Of a stretch of 64,000 nt of DNA, positions 51,051-60,422 are shown in pieces. This DNA is from Paenibacillus piscarius (GTDB lineage: Bacteria > Bacillota > Bacilli > Paenibacillales > Paenibacillaceae): positions 1 through 64,000 of the forward strand of contig NZ_JAIEUI010000009.1 in the NCBI RefSeq assembly GCF_022234545.1, in the 5' to 3' direction. The translations under genes were made by a program, and so were the position numbers. Below the pieces are notes generated by a model. The model did not search any database. It was not told the origin of the DNA and saw only the letters and a list, made by a program, of their open reading frames with translations. The first letter of the stretch is position 1. Each line of letters opens with the position of its first letter.

Positions 51051-52885
51051 CTGGATTCACTCTCCACTACAATATCGATTTGCAGCCGGATGATCACTCC
51101 GCCCGTCTGCAGATTGTCTACAGTCATTACCGCATTATCCCCGCATACCAGCCGCAGCCGGGCCAGCACATTGCCAAGTCCCAGGCCTGCGCCCGGAGCA
51201 TCGCGTTTGCTGAGATGCTCTTCGCCCGCCGGACTCAGCAGATTCTTGTCCTCTACAGCCTGCGGCTGAAGCAGCTCCCGGCGCAGCGCCTCCAGCCGGC
51301 CTGCCGGGATAGGCAGGCCGTTGTTGCAGATGCACAGCTCCATCCGGCCTTGGGCCAGCCGGGCCGCTGTAATCTCCAGCAGCCCGTCCCCGCGGTCCAG
51401 ACTGAACCCGTGCTTGAAGTAATTCTCCACAATCGGCTGGAGAATCATCTTGGGCATCAGCGCCTGAAGCAGCGGCTCCTCTATATCGTAGCGGAAGCTG
51501 AACCTGTTCTCAAACCGCTCCTTCTGCAGCTCAATATAGGCTTTGACATGGTCCAGCTCATTCTGGACCGTCACGATCTTCTCATCATTGTACATGCTGT
51601 AGCGCATCATTTTGGCCAGGGCCGAGAGCAGGGCGTAGATCTGCGGCACCTTCAGCTCCAGGGCCAGCGTGCCGATAATCTGTAGCGTATTGTTCAGGAA
51701 ATGCGGGTTGATCTGGGACTGGAGCGCCCGCAGCTCATTAGTCCGGCTCGCCAGCTCCAGCCGGTATTCCCGCAGGATCAGGTTGTTGATCGTGTCCATC
51801 ATGCTGCGGAAATGTCCGGTAACCACCCCGATCTCATCCTTCCCCGCCGGTTGGATGTCCACATCGAGATTACCCGCCTTGACCTGATTCATGTAACGGG
51901 TCAGCTGCTTGATGGGGGCAGTAATGCGGAAGGAGACCAGAACGATCAGAGCAGTGATAATCAGCAGCAGCAGCGCCAGCAGCAGCAGGTTGATTGCCGC
52001 CGCCTCCTTGGCTTCGCGGAACAGAGAGGAGACGGGAATCTGCTTGACCAGCGTCCAATCCTGGCCGAGACTGTCAATATGCTGATAGATAAACACCGAG
52101 CTGTCCTGCTCGAAATACCCCTGAGGCTGTGTGCTGCCCGCGATCTGGCTGCTGTACCAGGCGGTATTCAGCGGCTTGCCGAGCAGCGCGGAGTCAGGGC
52201 TGTAGACCAATTTGCCGCCGTTGTCCACCAGATACAGCTTCTCCTGCTGCTGGTCGTACAGCTGTCCTACGATATCCTTAAGCGCGGCCAGCTTCACATC
52301 AATCGACAGGTAGCCGAGGGCCTGTGTGGTCGGAATGCGCTCAATCCGGCGGTGGATCGTGAATACCGGCTCCGGCACGAATTGCGTCAACGGCAGGCGG
52401 AGCCCGTAAGCATTGCTCAGATGTGTAGTCTGCACGCTAACCGCAGCGCTCCCGGCCAGGTTGGAGGTGTGATAAGGCGCATCGGCCAGCCAGCGCTTGG
52501 GGGTGGTATTATCGGTAATCAGCGTTGCCTTGGCATCCTTCACGCCATACAGGTATACCTGGGATATGTTCGGCAGCGAGGTGGAGATGTAATTGAGCGA
52601 GTTATAGATGGCAATGTCCGAGGACAGATCATCATACCCGGCCTCCAGCAGGCGGTAAAAGTCACCGTCCGAATAGACGCTCAGCGACAGGCGGTTAATC
52701 TCCTGCAGCAGGCTGTCAATGTTCTTGTAGCCCTGATACAGCAGGTTCTTGTTCTCATCGACCGCCCGGGTTCTCAGCGAGCTGGTCGTATGGGAATAAC
52801 TTACATACATCGTAGCCATAATGCAGATAATGGTCGGCACGAGCAGAAAGACGATCAGCTTCGTGCGGATACTGTTCCATTTCAT
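51047..52885 (-). CDS. YesM-like sensor histidine kinase
   Basis: A 612-residue membrane kinase of the His_kinase (LytS/YesM) class. Transmembrane helices at about 8-30 and 298-320 flank a Cache-like outer sensor of about 265 residues. HAMP follows (about 320-372), then the phospho-acceptor His395 in QSQINPHFLNNTLQ and an ATPase domain with LQPIVENYFKHGF and GAGLGLGNVLARL. It likely senses an extracellular sugar or its binding protein and controls the divergent transporter. Confidence 0.93.
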   Translation of the reverse strand: MKWNSIRTKLIVFLLVPTIICIMATMYVSYSHTTSSLRTRAVDENKNLLYQGYKNIDSLLQEINRLSLSVYSDGDFYRLLEAGYDDLSSDIAIYNSLNYISTSLPNISQVYLYGVKDAKATLITDNTTPKRWLADAPYHTSNLAGSAAVSVQTTHLSNAYGLRLPLTQFVPEPVFTIHRRIERIPTTQALGYLSIDVKLAALKDIVGQLYDQQQEKLYLVDNGGKLVYSPDSALLGKPLNTAWYSSQIAGSTQPQGYFEQDSSVFIYQHIDSLGQDWTLVKQIPVSSLFREAKEAAAINLLLLALLLLIITALIVLVSFRITAPIKQLTRYMNQVKAGNLDVDIQPAGKDEIGVVTGHFRSMMDTINNLILREYRLELASRTNELRALQSQINPHFLNNTLQIIGTLALELKVPQIYALLSALAKMMRYSMYNDEKIVTVQNELDHVKAYIELQKERFENRFSFRYDIEEPLLQALMPKMILQPIVENYFKHGFSLDRGDGLLEITAARLAQGRMELCICNNGLPIPAGRLEALRRELLQPQAVEDKNLLSPAGEEHLSKRDAPGAGLGLGNVLARLRLVCGDNAVMTVDNLQTGGVIIRLQIDIVVESESR

Positions 52886-52911
52886 AGGGGAGTCACATCC
52901 AGATCAATATT

Positions 52912-52943
52912 TTACACCCTAAAGATCACTTGCGTAGGTGTAA
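52912..52943. promoter_or_regulatory. inverted repeat in the YesMN/ABC divergent region
   Basis: TTACACC (52912-52918) and GGTGTAA (52937-52943) form a 7-bp inverted repeat 18 bp apart. It is a candidate binding site for the YesN-like regulator. Confidence 0.45.
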
Positions 52944-52959
52944 GCGCCGCCGCAAATCT

Positions 52960-52972
52960 AAGATAATATCTT
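52960..52972. promoter_or_regulatory. 13-bp palindrome upstream of the ABC importer
   Basis: AAGATA-A-TATCTT is a perfect palindrome about 45 bp before the permease start. It may be an operator or part of the promoter. Confidence 0.4.
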
Positions 52973-53017
52973 TAGATCATAAACAAGTAAGTGTGTAAAA
53001 GAAAGGGGGGCCCTAAC

Positions 53018-53899
53018 ATGAACAGCAACAAGCTGTCGCAATTCGGCCAGCAGCTATTCTTCGTCGGCCCGGCGGTATTGTTCTTTACTCTAATCATGAT
53101 TGTTCCGTTTCTGATGGGGATGTATTATTCCTTCACGGACTGGAACGGCGTATCGGGTCAGGTGAGCTGGGTCGGTATTGATAACTTCAGCAAAATTTTT
53201 ACGAATGATCCTGACTTCTGGTCCTCGTTCTGGTTCACGGTGAGATTCACCGTCCTGGGCGTGGTGTTGACGAATATAGTCGGCTTCTTCCTGGCGTACC
53301 TGCTGACCAAGCCGCTGAAATCACGCAACATGCTGCGGACCATCTTCTTCATGCCGAACGTCATCGGCGGTCTGCTGCTGGGATTCATCTGGCAGTTCAT
53401 CTTCATCAAAGGCTTCGCCACCATGGGCGATCTGACCGGATGGTCCTTCTTCAACCTTCCGTGGCTGGGGGATGCCACTACCGGCTTCTGGGCCATCGTC
53501 ATGGTGTTCATCTGGCAGTCTTCGGGTTATCTCATGGTCATCTACATCGCTTCGCTCAGCAATGTCTCCCGCGAGGTGCTGGAAGCGGCCGAGATTGACG
53601 GCGCCTCAAGAATGCAGGTGCTGCGCAGCATCATCGTTCCGCTGATTATGCCTGCGGTGACGATCGGATTATTCCTCGCCATCTCCTGGTCGTTCAAAAT
53701 GTTCGACCTGAACCTGTCGCTGACCAAGGGCGGGCCGTTCAAGTCAACAGAGTCGGTAGCGATGAACATTTATAATGAAGCGTTCCTGAATAACCGCTAT
53801 GGTCTGGGGACAGCCAAGGCATTGCTGTTCTTCCTCATTGTAGCGATCATCACCATCATCCAGGTCCGTATAACGAAGAGCAAGGAGGTAGAAGCTTAA
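53018..53899 (+). CDS. carbohydrate ABC transporter permease (MalF/UgpA type)
   Basis: A 293-residue CUT1-family permease with six transmembrane helices and the EAA loop YIASLSNVSREVLEAAEIDG-ASR, which contacts the ATPase. GGGGGG precedes the ATG at 53018; an in-frame ATG nine codons earlier lacks a site. It pairs with the next permease and the lipoprotein. No ATPase gene is present, so a shared MsmX-type ATPase elsewhere must energise it, as is usual in Bacilli. Confidence 0.93.
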   Translation: MNSNKLSQFGQQLFFVGPAVLFFTLIMIVPFLMGMYYSFTDWNGVSGQVSWVGIDNFSKIFTNDPDFWSSFWFTVRFTVLGVVLTNIVGFFLAYLLTKPLKSRNMLRTIFFMPNVIGGLLLGFIWQFIFIKGFATMGDLTGWSFFNLPWLGDATTGFWAIVMVFIWQSSGYLMVIYIASLSNVSREVLEAAEIDGASRMQVLRSIIVPLIMPAVTIGLFLAISWSFKMFDLNLSLTKGGPFKSTESVAMNIYNEAFLNNRYGLGTAKALLFFLIVAIITIIQVRITKSKEVEA

Positions 53900-54732
53900 T
53901 GAATGCCAAGACAACCAGCAGATGGAATATCGGCATTGAAGTGATCATGATCTTACTTGCGCTTCTGTTCCTCTCTCCGTTCTACTTCCTGATCGCGAAC
54001 TCGCTGAAATCCTTCGGTGAGATTCTAAGTGACGCAGCCAGCTGGCCGCAGAGCTTCATGTGGTCCAACTATGTGAATGCCTGGAAGCTGGCCCGGTTCT
54101 CTGAGGCCTTCCGCAATTCGCTGCTGGTCACGATTGTCAGTGTCGTGCTGATCTCGCTGTTCAGCGCCATGGCGGCCTACCGGATGGTGCGTGCCAATAC
54201 CCGGTTCAACAAGCTGCTGCTGCTGCTGTTCGTAGCGGCGATGGTGGTGCCGTTCCAGACGATCATGATTCCGATCCTGAAGGTCGTGAACATTCTGGGT
54301 GTTAACAATTCCTTCACCGGTCTCATTATTTCCCATCTCGGGCTCAGCATTCCGATGGCGGTCTTCCTGTTCCACGGCTTCATCAAATCCGTACCGCTGG
54401 AGATTGAAGAGGCGGCCACGGTGGATGGCTGCAACCCGATCTCAGCCTTCTTCCGCATCGTGCTGCCGCTGCTGAAGCCGATGCTGATGACCATTATCGT
54501 GCTGAATGCCCTGGGCATCTGGAACGACTATCTGCTTCCATCGCTGATTCTCCAGGCACCCGGACTGCGGACGATTCCGCTGGCCACCTTCTCGTTCTTC
54601 GGCCAATATACGAAGCAATGGGATATGGCGCTTCCGGCACTGACCATCGGGATTGCGCCGATTGTTATCTTTTATCTGTTCATGCAGCGTTACATTGTTG
54701 AGGGAATAGCGGCCGGCTCGGTGAAGGGTTAA
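53899..54732 (+). CDS. carbohydrate ABC transporter permease (MalG/UgpE type)
   Basis: The second CUT1 permease, 277 residues, six helices, with the EAA loop GFIKSVPLEIEEAATVDGCN. It ends with FMQRYIVEGIAAGSVKG, the characteristic MalG-type C-terminus. Its ATG shares one base with the stop of the first permease (TAATG), indicating translational coupling. Confidence 0.94.
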   Translation: MNAKTTSRWNIGIEVIMILLALLFLSPFYFLIANSLKSFGEILSDAASWPQSFMWSNYVNAWKLARFSEAFRNSLLVTIVSVVLISLFSAMAAYRMVRANTRFNKLLLLLFVAAMVVPFQTIMIPILKVVNILGVNNSFTGLIISHLGLSIPMAVFLFHGFIKSVPLEIEEAATVDGCNPISAFFRIVLPLLKPMLMTIIVLNALGIWNDYLLPSLILQAPGLRTIPLATFSFFGQYTKQWDMALPALTIGIAPIVIFYLFMQRYIVEGIAAGSVKG

Positions 54733-54793
54733 TTCACCGGGCTCCCGTTCCACATATATACAGCTTGTCAATTTATTCAAGGGGGAATTACTA

Positions 54794-56098
54794 ATGATGA
54801 AGAAACGCGCGGCTCTGACAATGTCATCCGTTCTGTTAATGTCTGCAGTGCTGGCAGCTTGCGGCGGTAATTCGGGGAATACCGCATCTGATAATGGATC
54901 AAATGGAAGCGCTGGCAACAGCGGCGCTGTGAAGACAGTGAAGATTTTCCAGTTCAAGACAGAGATCGTGGAAGGTCTGAACGAGCTGAAGGTAGAGTTC
55001 GAGAAGGAGCATCCTAACATCAAGCTGGATATCCAGACGGTCGGCGGCGGTGCAGACTATGGGGCAGCCCTGAAGACCAAGTTCGCGTCCGGCGATGCGC
55101 CTGATATTTTCTCCAATGGCGGTTATGCGGAAATGGCATTGTGGCAGGATAAACTCGAAGACCTGTCCGACCAGCCCTGGGTGAAGGATCTGATTCCGCT
55201 CGCAGCAGAGCCGATGACCAAGGACGGCAAAACCTACGGGATGCCGATGAACCTGGAAGGCATCGGATTTGTCTATAACAAGGATCTGTTCGCCAAGGCC
55301 GGAATTACCGAGACGCCGAAGACGATTACCGAGCTGGAGGAAGCCGCGAAGAAGCTGCAGGCCATTAATGTGACTCCGTTCGGCAACGCCTATCAGGAGT
55401 GGTGGCTGCTCGGGATTCAGGGGATTAGCGTAGCTTTTGCCCAGCAACCTAATGTAGACGAATTCATTCAAGGGCTGAACGCCGGAACGGCCTCAATCGT
55501 GGGGAATGAGAAGTTCAAGGATTGGAGCAACCTGCTGAACCTGACGGTGAAGTACGGTCAGAAGAATCCGCTGACTACTGACGCCAACACTCATCTGGCA
55601 CTGTTCGCAAACGGCGAAACCGCGATGATGCAGGAAGGTAACTGGGCCCAGACGCTGGTGGACAATATCACGCCTGACATGAACATTGGGATGTTCCCGA
55701 TGCCGATCAACGATGATCCGGAGGCGAACGATAAGCTGTCTGTCGGCATTCCGGCGAACCTGGTCGTGAACAAGGAATCGGCGTCCAAGGAGGAAGCCAA
55801 GACCTTCCTGAACTGGCTCGTCACCTCTGACATGGGCAAAGAATATATCGTCAAAAAGTGGAAGTTCATCCCTGCCCTCTCCACCATTCCGGCAACGCCT
55901 GAAGATATTGGCCTGCTGGGTGCGGATGTGTGGAAGTATGTGAAGGAAGGCAAGGTCTACGGACTTCAGGCCTCCAAATTCCCTGACGGCGTTACCCAGG
56001 AATTCGCCAGCGTGATTCAGGAGCTGATTGCGAACAAGGTGGATGAAGCGGGCTGGGAGCAAGGCATGCAGGCTGCGTGGGATAAGCTGAAGAAGTAA
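54794..56098 (+). CDS. sugar-binding lipoprotein of the ABC importer
   Basis: A 434-residue extracellular solute-binding protein (family 1). The signal peptide has lipobox VLAAC (Cys23), followed by a Ser/Gly/Asn-rich linker. Binding-protein features include FEKEHPNIKLDIQTV, KFASGDAPDIF and GEAAMMQEGNW-like FANGETAMMQEGNWAQ. GGGGGAA precedes the ATG at 54794, with an alternative ATG one codon on. The sugar is unknown; nearby GH31, GH42 and GH2 enzymes suggest a plant-derived oligosaccharide. Confidence 0.93.
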   Translation: MMKKRAALTMSSVLLMSAVLAACGGNSGNTASDNGSNGSAGNSGAVKTVKIFQFKTEIVEGLNELKVEFEKEHPNIKLDIQTVGGGADYGAALKTKFASGDAPDIFSNGGYAEMALWQDKLEDLSDQPWVKDLIPLAAEPMTKDGKTYGMPMNLEGIGFVYNKDLFAKAGITETPKTITELEEAAKKLQAINVTPFGNAYQEWWLLGIQGISVAFAQQPNVDEFIQGLNAGTASIVGNEKFKDWSNLLNLTVKYGQKNPLTTDANTHLALFANGETAMMQEGNWAQTLVDNITPDMNIGMFPMPINDDPEANDKLSVGIPANLVVNKESASKEEAKTFLNWLVTSDMGKEYIVKKWKFIPALSTIPATPEDIGLLGADVWKYVKEGKVYGLQASKFPDGVTQEFASVIQELIANKVDEAGWEQGMQAAWDKLKK

Positions 56099-56130
56099 TA
56101 GGCACAAGCGGTTTATGTAAAAAGGATCCT

Positions 56131-56180
56131 GGACGCTCCCGCTCTCTTCCATAATAGGAGGGAGCGGGAGCGTCCTTTTG
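56131..56180 (+). terminator. intrinsic terminator of the ABC operon
   Basis: A 14-bp perfect stem (GGACGCTCCCGCTC at 56131-56144, complement at 56162-56175) followed by TTTT. Confidence 0.9.
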
Positions 56181-56196
56181 GTTATATGCCAGTCTC

Positions 56197-56388
56197 TCAA
56201 GCGGAAGGATGGCGCCGGTGTCTCTCCCTGCGGGTGCTTAGGGGGATAACCTGCGGATTCTGCTGCTGCGCTTCAGCCCGGAGTCTGTTCAGCAGGTCAT
56301 AGACTGTCGTGATCCGGCTCGTATCTATCACTAATTCTGTACCCGCCGGGTTGCCGGGGGCTGTGAAGGTCCATTGCTTGTGTCCCAT
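56197..56388 (-). CDS. small hypothetical protein, 63 residues
   Basis: I do not recognise this protein. It begins MGHKQWTFTAPGNPAGTELV, has a helix VYDLLNRLRAEAQQQN and a basic tail ending RRERHRRHPSA. The ATG at 56386-56388 is preferred because AAGGAG lies 8 bp upstream; a GTG three codons earlier touches that site. The good ribosome site and lack of an opposing gene make it plausible. A nucleic-acid or protein adaptor role is only a guess from charge. Confidence 0.5.
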   Translation of the reverse strand: MGHKQWTFTAPGNPAGTELVIDTSRITTVYDLLNRLRAEAQQQNPQVIPLSTRRERHRRHPSA

Positions 56389-56508
56389 CGCGATCACTCC
56401 TTCTTATAAGTACTTTCATCATAATCTGCGGAGCGGATCATGTATAATGAAGGGAAATGATAGAGGCCATCACTGCGGCTGATGGGTGACCGGGGGGAAT
56501 AATGCATA

Positions 56509-57378
56509 ATGGATATCGGTCTTCTTATTGTATTTAAGGCTGTTGTTGAGGCAGGCAGCATCTCCAAAGCAGCGCAAAGTCTCAACTATGTGCAGTCCAA
56601 CGTGACTGCGAGAATTCAGCAACTGGAGCAGGAGCTGGGAACTCCGCTATTCTACCGGCATAGCCGGGGGAGCACCCTGACTGCAGCAGGGCAGACGTTC
56701 ATGGAATACACTGTTAAAATTCTTGCTCTGCTGGACGAGGCTAAGCTGGCGGTGCTGGATTCTCCGGTTCCCAAGGGATCCATTACAGTCGGCTCGGATA
56801 CGACAGCAGCGGTCCGGCTGCCTGCCGTCCTGTCCGCATACCGCAGCTGTTATCCCGATGTCGAAGTGCATCTGCAGATCGGACGGGCGGGGGAGCTGAT
56901 CCAGGCGGTTCTCCAGCATACCGTTCATGGAGCCTTCATGGACGGACCGGTGGAGCATCCCGAGCTTGTCCAGGAGCTGGTCATTCACGAGCGGATCGGA
57001 CTTGTCATTCCGGATGCGATGGAGTATCAGGAGGTCACCTCCCTGCATGATAAGACCCTGCTGATGCTTAATTCAGAGTGCCTGTACCGGGACCGGCTGG
57101 AGAGCTGGCTTGCCGAAGAAGGCGGCCGGCTGGGCAAGGTGATGGAGTTCGGGACGATGGAGGGTCTGCTGGGTTGTGTGAAGGCGGGAATGGGCTATGC
57201 CGTGCTGCCCTTATCCTATTTCACCCGGATGAATGTGACGGAGGGGATCCGCATCTATCCGTTCCCCGAGAAATATGCAGTGGTCCCGACCGTGTTCGTC
57301 CGGCGGCGTGATCTCTATATGACGAGCGCGTTCCGGGAGTTCATCGAAGAGCTGAAGGCGGCGTTGCCCGCAGATTAA
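56509..57378 (+). CDS. LysR-family transcriptional regulator
   Basis: A 289-residue regulator with an N-terminal winged helix (about 1-60: VVEAGSISKAAQSLNYVQSNVTARI, LGTPLFYRHSRGSTLTAAG) and a periplasmic-binding-like effector domain (about 88-285). It stands alone on the plus strand; LysR targets are usually divergent, and the small minus-strand gene lies on that side. Its stop overlaps the end of the convergent AraC gene by four bases. Confidence 0.92.
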   Translation: MDIGLLIVFKAVVEAGSISKAAQSLNYVQSNVTARIQQLEQELGTPLFYRHSRGSTLTAAGQTFMEYTVKILALLDEAKLAVLDSPVPKGSITVGSDTTAAVRLPAVLSAYRSCYPDVEVHLQIGRAGELIQAVLQHTVHGAFMDGPVEHPELVQELVIHERIGLVIPDAMEYQEVTSLHDKTLLMLNSECLYRDRLESWLAEEGGRLGKVMEFGTMEGLLGCVKAGMGYAVLPLSYFTRMNVTEGIRIYPFPEKYAVVPTVFVRRRDLYMTSAFREFIEELKAALPAD

Positions 57379-58211
57379 TGCAGCTTCCTGAATTGTTCCG
57401 GCGTCAGCGCCGACTGCTTACGGAAGGTGGCTACGAAGTGGCTGACATCACGGAAGCCGGCCAGCTGCGAGACGGCTTTGACCGTAAGCCGGGGATTGGC
57501 TACCAGCAGCTCCTTGCTCTTGCGGATGCGCAGCCGCACGAAATAGGCATAAGGGGAGAGGCCGAAGGTCTGCAGGAACAGGCTGTTCAGATGCCGGCCT
57601 GAGACCCCGAGCCGGGCGGCAAGATCCTGGAGCCCGATGCCGGGGTCGCTGTAGTGGCTGTCCATCCATCTCAGCAGCGGCTGCAGCTTATCCACATTGC
57701 GGGAGATCGCCGCGTTGTTGTGGAGCTGGCCGTACTTGTGCAGGGTCAGCAGGAAGCGGTAGGCATCGCTGGATTCACCGAGGCTGAACATGTCGCTGGA
57801 AGCATCATGGCGGTCCAGCATCCCGTCCAGCATATGGCTGAGCGGCGCTTCGCTCTCCCAGCGGTAGAACAGGCTGGCGTTCATGCCAAGCGATTCCAGA
57901 ATATGTGCGGCTGAGGTCCCGCCGAAGGTGAGATAATAGGTACGCCAGGCTTCGGAAGAGGTTGCCGCATAGCTGTGCGGTGTACCGGGAGTCAGCAGAA
58001 TACCGGTGTCTTCAGTAAGTCTAAGCTCCTTGCCGTCGAGACGGAGGATGCCTTCGCCGTGGGCGGTCTGCAGCCAGTGATAGGTGTGGAAGCCCTGCGG
58101 CCGGGAGACCCTCTCCTGGTCGGGGTTATAGCCCATACTGTCCAGTGTGATAGGCAGGAGCTGGCTGCTCTCCTGGGCGAATACGATGCGGCGGACGGTG
58201 TCAGCGGCCAT
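57375..58211 (-). CDS. AraC-family regulator with AraC-binding cupin domain
   Basis: A regulator of about 278 residues. The N-terminal sugar-sensing cupin (about 30-150) shows FHTYHWLQTAHGEGILRLDG and ILLTPGTPHSYAA. The C-terminal double helix-turn-helix (about 180-278) shows IGLQDLAARLGVSGRHLNSLF and VKAVSQLAGFRDVSHFVATF. I place the start at the ATG at 58209-58211, where AGGAG lies 9 bp upstream; an in-frame ATG at 58235 has no ribosome site. It is divergent from the GH42 gene and very likely controls it. Confidence 0.9.
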   Translation of the reverse strand: MAADTVRRIVFAQESSQLLPITLDSMGYNPDQERVSRPQGFHTYHWLQTAHGEGILRLDGKELRLTEDTGILLTPGTPHSYAATSSEAWRTYYLTFGGTSAAHILESLGMNASLFYRWESEAPLSHMLDGMLDRHDASSDMFSLGESSDAYRFLLTLHKYGQLHNNAAISRNVDKLQPLLRWMDSHYSDPGIGLQDLAARLGVSGRHLNSLFLQTFGLSPYAYFVRLRIRKSKELLVANPRLTVKAVSQLAGFRDVSHFVATFRKQSALTPEQFRKLH

Positions 58212-58332
58212 TTCATTCATCTCCTGGTGTTCCATATTATTATATGCGAGGTCATTAATTTTATATTTATAGCGATTCGGATAGAGGATACAATAAGAAT
58301 ATACTTATACTACTATAAAGGAAGTGTGAGAT

Positions 58333-60363
58333 GTGATCAACGAGAGGCTGCCGAAGATCTGGTATGGCGGAGATTATAATCCCGAGCAATGGGAGGCCCC
58401 GGACTGGGCAGAAGATGAACGGATGTTCAAGCTGGCCGGTATTGATGTAGCGACCATTAATGTGTTCTCCTGGGCGCTGATTCAGCCGTCTGAGGATACG
58501 TATGATTTCACCGGTCTGGATGACATGATCGAACGGCTCTATAAGAACGGAACCTATGTATGCCTGGCTACCGGAACCGGCGCCCATCCGGCCTGGATGG
58601 CCCGCCGTTATCCTGAGGTGACCCGGGTGGATGTTCAGGGCCGCAAACGCAAATTCGGCGGACGCCATAACTCCAATCCGAACAGTGCAGTGTACCGCAA
58701 ATATGCGGCGCTGCTGGCCGGCAAGCTGGCAGAGCGCTATAAGGACCACCCGGGACTGGTGGCCTGGCATATCTCCAATGAATACGGCGGCTATGACTAT
58801 TCCGAGCAGTCCGAGGCGGCCTTCCGCGTATGGCTGAAGGAGCGCTACGGTTCTTTGGAAGCGCTCAACAAGGCCTGGAACACCCGCTTCTGGGGCCATA
58901 CCTTCTATGATTGGGAGGAGATCGTTGTTCCGAATGAGCTGAGTGAGGAGTGGGGCGGCAACCGCACCAACTTCCAGGGAATCTCGCTGGATTACCGCCG
59001 GTTCATGTCGGACAGCCTGCTGGAATGCTACAAGCTGGAATATGAGGCCATCCGGGAGCACAGCACGGATATTCCGATTACTACGAATCTGATGGGCTTC
59101 TATCCGGAGCTGGATTATTTCAAATGGGCCAAGTACATGGATGTCATCTCCTGGGACAACTATCCTGCACTGGACACGCCGGTCAGCTATACGGCCATGA
59201 CGCATGACCTGATGCGCGGCCTGAAGAGCGGCCAGCCGTTCATGCTGATGGAGCAGACGCCCAGCCAGCAGAACTGGCAGCCGTATAACTCCCTGAAGCG
59301 TCCCGGCGTGATGCGCCTGTGGAGCTATCAAGCGGTGGCGCGCGGTGCAGATACCGTGATGTTCTTCCAGCTCCGCCGCTCGATCGGGGCGTGCGAGAAG
59401 TACCATGGCGCGGTGATTGAGCATGTAGGGCATGAGCATACCCGGGTATTCCGGGAATGCGCCGAGCTGGGCCGTGAGCTGGAGCAGCTTGGCAGCGAGC
59501 TGCTGGATGCCCGCAGCGCAGCGCAGATCGGCATCATCTATGACTGGGAGAACCGCTGGGCGCTGGATCTCTCCAGCGGCCCGTCGGTGGCGCTGAATTA
59601 TGTGAACGAGGTTCACAAATATTATGATGCGCTCTACCAGCAGCATATTGAAGCGGATATGATCGGCGTGGAAGAGGATCTGTCGAAGTACAAGATTATC
59701 ATTGCCCCTGTAATGTATATGGTGAAGCCGGGCTTCGCGGCGAAGGTCGAAGCGTTCGTTCAGGCGGGCGGAACCTTCATCACCACATATTTCAGCGGCA
59801 TTGTCAATGAGAATGACCTGGTTACGGTCGGAGGTTATCCGGGCGAGCTGCGCAAGGTGCTGGGCATCTGGGCCGAGGAGATCGATGCGCTGCTGCCGGG
59901 CATGAGCAATGAGATGGTAATGAAGCAGGACTGGGGAGCCCTGAACCGCTCCTATGCCTGCGGCCTGCTGTGCGATCTGATTCATGCCGAAGGCGCGGAG
60001 GTGCTGGCGGAATACGGCGCTGACTTCTACAAAGGAATGCCGGCCCTTACCGTGAACCGCTTCGGTGCAGGCCGGGCGTATTATGTGGCGACCAGCCCGG
60101 ATGCCGCATTCCTGCGCGGGTTCCTGGCGAATCTGTGCGAAGAGAACGGCATCACTCCGCTGGTGAGCGCGCCGGAGGGCATCGAGTCGGTGCAGCGGGT
60201 GAAGGAGGGCGTCTCCTACCTGTTCCTGCTGAACCACAGCGCCGAGGAGCTTATCGCCCATATCGGCACCGGTGAACGGACCGATCTGCTGACCGGCCAG
60301 AAATTCAGCGGCCCTACGGCTGTTCCCGGCCGCGGCGTGCTGATTCTGTCCGACCGGTCTTAA
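58333..60363 (+). CDS. GH42 beta-galactosidase
   Basis: A 676-residue cytoplasmic glycosidase cleaving beta-galactosides from plant oligosaccharides. It begins IWYGGDYNPEQW, the GH42 hallmark. The acid/base is Glu150 in WHISNEYGG and the nucleophile is expected at Glu307 in MLMEQTPSQQNW. A trimerisation domain (about 400-600) and a small C-terminal beta domain follow. The start is GTG after AAAGGAAG. It is monocistronic, ending in a strong terminator. Confidence 0.93.
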   Translation: MINERLPKIWYGGDYNPEQWEAPDWAEDERMFKLAGIDVATINVFSWALIQPSEDTYDFTGLDDMIERLYKNGTYVCLATGTGAHPAWMARRYPEVTRVDVQGRKRKFGGRHNSNPNSAVYRKYAALLAGKLAERYKDHPGLVAWHISNEYGGYDYSEQSEAAFRVWLKERYGSLEALNKAWNTRFWGHTFYDWEEIVVPNELSEEWGGNRTNFQGISLDYRRFMSDSLLECYKLEYEAIREHSTDIPITTNLMGFYPELDYFKWAKYMDVISWDNYPALDTPVSYTAMTHDLMRGLKSGQPFMLMEQTPSQQNWQPYNSLKRPGVMRLWSYQAVARGADTVMFFQLRRSIGACEKYHGAVIEHVGHEHTRVFRECAELGRELEQLGSELLDARSAAQIGIIYDWENRWALDLSSGPSVALNYVNEVHKYYDALYQQHIEADMIGVEEDLSKYKIIIAPVMYMVKPGFAAKVEAFVQAGGTFITTYFSGIVNENDLVTVGGYPGELRKVLGIWAEEIDALLPGMSNEMVMKQDWGALNRSYACGLLCDLIHAEGAEVLAEYGADFYKGMPALTVNRFGAGRAYYVATSPDAAFLRGFLANLCEENGITPLVSAPEGIESVQRVKEGVSYLFLLNHSAEELIAHIGTGERTDLLTGQKFSGPTAVPGRGVLILSDRS

Positions 60364-60370
60364 ATAACGG

Positions 60371-60419
60371 AAAGAAGCTGTCCCGGGCCATGAGGATATG
60401 GCCTGGGACAGCTTCTTTT
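60371..60419. terminator. bidirectional terminator between GH42 and gerC
   Basis: A long inverted repeat with AAAGAAGCTGTCCC (60371-60384) and GGGACAGCTTCTTT (60405-60418), plus an inner GGCCAT/ATGGCC extension, serves the convergent genes. Confidence 0.93.
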
Positions 60420-60422
60420 ATT

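Noticed and set aside
58267..60261. 664-residue antisense frame opposite the GH42 gene
   Set aside because: A shadow caused by high GC at third positions; the sense strand has full GH42 motifs.
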